A DNA stretch of 16,233 nt from Anaerolineales bacterium (GTDB lineage Bacteria; Chloroflexota; Anaerolineae; Anaerolineales; E44-bin32). The DNA is taken from assembly GCA_030606845.1 (NCBI GenBank), contig JAUWFP010000022.1, forward strand, positions 1-16,233, read 5' to 3'. The position numbers and the translations under genes were made by a program. Shown one piece after another: positions 14,873 to 16,233 of the stretch. The notes under the pieces are model-generated. The model was given only the letters and a program-made list of their open reading frames with translations. It searched no databases and was not told where the DNA came from. The stretch's first letter is position 1. The number at the start of each line of letters is the position of its first letter.

Positions 14873-15655
14873 TCATGCTCCACTAAAAGACGGGGGGCGT
14901 TTCTCAAGAAAGGCCGCCACCCCCTCTTTGTGGTCCGCTGTTCGACCTGCGATCTCCTGTAAGACGGCTTCATACGCCAGCGCCTCATCGAGGGATTTCA
15001 GCGCGGTTCGATTGAAGGCCCGCTTTGTGAGCCCTATCGCCCTCGTCGGTCCCGCAGCGAGCTTTGTGGCATATTCATGAGCTTCTTGTCGGAGCTCTGA
15101 ATCGGGAAAGACTCGACTGACCAAGCCGTGCCGATATGCTTCCTCCGCGGTGAGCGTCCGCCCATCAAAGGCAAATTCACTTGCCATCGAAAGCCCGAGG
15201 ATCATTGGCAGAAAGATCGAAGTGCCCGAGTCAGCCGCAAGCCCGATCCGCGTAAACCCGAAGGAAAAACTTGCGCTTTCTGACGCCCAGCGAATGTCCG
15301 TCGCCAGGGCAATACCGAGGCCTGCTCCGGCAGCGGGGCCATTGATCGCCCCAATAATCGGCTTTTCGATTGCTCGTAACTTACGAACCACCTGGTTATA
15401 GGTGCGCTCCAGGTGACCTCGATAGGGAATGTCCTCCCCCGCCTCCTGGATATCGCTGATATCTTGACCGGCGCTGAAGTATCTCCCGGAACCCGTAAGG
15501 ACCACGCAGCGAACAGAATCATCTTCGTCGGCAGTAGCTAATGCCGCCAATAGCGCATCAACCATGGGCAGGTTGAATGCGTTCACCTTCGGTCGATCCA
15601 GCTTAATGGTCAGCACGCCGTCATCCTGTTCAGCATAGATACCCATCGTCGTCAT
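14873..15655 (-). CDS. Enoyl-CoA hydratase/isomerase (crotonase) family protein, PaaG-like
   Basis: A 260-residue cytosolic crotonase-fold protein acting on acyl-CoA thioesters. Oxyanion-hole segments are YFSAGQDIS (59-67) and INGPAAGAGLGIALATD (104-120). Neither of the two hydratase glutamates is present: the GGGCE position reads GAGLG and the QPE position reads FTR. Instead IGLAADSGTS (137-146) carries Asp142, as in isomerases of the PaaG type. A double-bond isomerase is therefore more likely than a hydratase. I choose the ATG at 15655, with GGAG about 8 nt upstream; a TTG at 15676 lies before that ribosome site. A group II intron ends 55 bp upstream on the same strand and may have separated the gene from its promoter; I see no promoter in the short remaining stretch. 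Confidence 0.88.
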   Translation of the reverse strand: MTTMGIYAEQDDGVLTIKLDRPKVNAFNLPMVDALLAALATADEDDSVRCVVLTGSGRYFSAGQDISDIQEAGEDIPYRGHLERTYNQVVRKLRAIEKPIIGAINGPAAGAGLGIALATDIRWASESASFSFGFTRIGLAADSGTSIFLPMILGLSMASEFAFDGRTLTAEEAYRHGLVSRVFPDSELRQEAHEYATKLAAGPTRAIGLTKRAFNRTALKSLDEALAYEAVLQEIAGRTADHKEGVAAFLEKRPPSFSGA

Positions 15656-15710
15656 GCGTTCTCTCCTTTTGTGCAATTCCCTGGAACAACGCTGTGAAAT
15701 GTGTCTTTAA

Positions 15711-15747
15711 ATCGGGATAGGGGGAAACCTCACGGCTCCCCCCTCCC
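15711..15747 (-). ncRNA. Group II intron domain VI with branch-point adenosine
   Basis: A G-rich 5' arm pairs with TCCCCC and TCCC on the 3' arm, leaving a bulged A (minus-strand complement of 15718) exactly 8 nt from the intron end at 15711. That is the normal branch-point distance. Confidence 0.7.
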
Positions 15748-15748
15748 A

Positions 15749-15783
15749 CACCACCGGACATGCGGGTCCGCATCCGGCGGTTC
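15749..15783 (-). ncRNA. Group II intron domain V
   Basis: CCGCCGGA (15780-15773) pairs with TCCGGTGG (15758-15751, one G-U pair). A 2-nt bulge (TG) on the 3' side is followed by an upper stem TGCG/CGCA and a GACC loop. This is the domain V layout of lower stem, dinucleotide bulge, short upper stem and tetraloop. A CGC in the lower stem fits the catalytic triad of one bacterial intron group. Confidence 0.75.
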
Positions 15784-16233
15784 AGCAAACGTCAGGACAT
15801 CTATTAGCCCTCTAGCCTTTGTTGGTGGTCGATGCCGGGGACTGCTCGGCCCTCAAGGAAGATCCCAGCGGCTTCACCGCCTTCGCCTTCCCTCCAGGTC
15901 CCCTATCCGGGGAAGTCTGCCTTCTATGCTCGCCCCTCGAATGTTCCACTCCAGGCTCGTTTGCCGTTCGGCCCTTCGCCCTGTAAGCAGGTTTCCCTGC
16001 TCGCCCTGGATGGTCGTAACTCCATCGACTACTATGGCCTCTGCTGACTTCTGCGCCGTGGTCAGAAGACCTCTCGGTCCCCTCAGTCCCTTAAGGACAC
16101 GACGCAGACCTCCCCGGGTAAGTACGTTGACTTTCCCTGCACACCTGCCTCATTTACTGTTTTGGCCTTTGATCGCATGGGGCTTCGTTGTTATACGCCA
16201 ACTCGCCCGGCCTCACAGCCTCTGATGAGGTTC

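Larger units (their letters stand above)
15711..16233 (-). mobile_element. 3' part of a group II intron, no intact maturase ORF in view (5' end outside window)
   Basis: The minus strand ends in a recognisable domain V and domain VI. The 3' boundary CCCGAT falls at 15711, an AY end as expected. Upstream of domain V, about 450 bp to the window edge carry text typical of these introns but no open reverse-transcriptase frame. A 64-codon frame (16065-15874) reading LLTTAQKSAEAIVV and then stopping may be the remnant of the maturase N-terminus; that reading is uncertain. The intron is therefore either ORF-less or has lost its maturase by deletion. It points the same way as the crotonase gene and would be transcribed into that gene's leader. 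The long plus-strand open frame here (15701-16225) looks like a shadow of structured RNA, not a gene. Confidence 0.75.

Noticed and set aside
15701..16225. 174-residue plus-strand open frame
   Set aside because: It lies antisense across the group II intron, is rich in Pro, Arg and Ser with no family motif, and lacks a ribosome site. Such frames are common false genes over structured intron RNA.
1..16233. CRISPR array, tRNA or rRNA gene, defence island
   Set aside because: I saw no regularly spaced repeats, no tRNA-like cloverleaf ends and no nuclease, toxin or restriction genes in the window.

Overview
The window looks like a piece of chromosome from a member of the Chloroflexota, probably Anaerolineae-like. 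This is an inference from gene style, not from a marker gene. The supporting signs are a MASNxLLxKGIAAAKxGD-type TPR protein with a Thr/Pro-rich linker, a bifunctional phosphoglucose/phosphomannose isomerase, PD40 beta-propeller proteins, a short MetE-core-like protein, and a panB leader that resembles the pan RNA motif, which is known from Chloroflexi among others. Base composition is moderately GC-rich and even across the genes.

Layout. Positions 1-7171 are read leftwards. They hold panE (cut by the window edge) and panB for vitamin B5 synthesis. Upstream of panB is a 5' leader with an extended -10, a hairpin with two bulged adenines and an intrinsic terminator. Next come a single-domain redoxin translationally coupled to a membrane-anchored PD40 propeller protein, then a bifunctional PGI/PMI sharing an ATGA overlap with rsmI. 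Last is an autoregulated padR-gyrI-like pair under a perfect 22-bp palindromic operator. From 7298 to 14756 the genes run rightwards: a MetE-core-like protein, a PEP-synthase/rifampicin-phosphotransferase-like three-domain enzyme, metG behind a leader with a terminator and a Met-rich small ORF, and a TPR/transmembrane protein. From 14873 the strand flips back: a crotonase-family gene, and 55 bp upstream of it the 3' end (domains V and VI) of a group II intron that runs off the right edge without an intact maturase gene.

How it fits together. The left part is mostly housekeeping: cofactor synthesis, sugar-phosphate isomerisation and 16S rRNA methylation. padR-gyrI looks like a small drug-sensing unit. 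The MetE-like, PEP-synthase-like and metG genes lie in a row and may share a methionine or one-carbon theme, but metG has its own promoter. The regulatory DNA is the most interesting part. There are two candidate transcription-attenuation leaders (panB and metG), two genes whose -10 box ends exactly 6 nt before the ATG (probable leaderless mRNAs), and a clean PadR operator placed over its own -10. I see no wholly new multi-gene system. The best candidates for something undescribed are the metG leader and the MetE-like/PEP-synthase-like pair.
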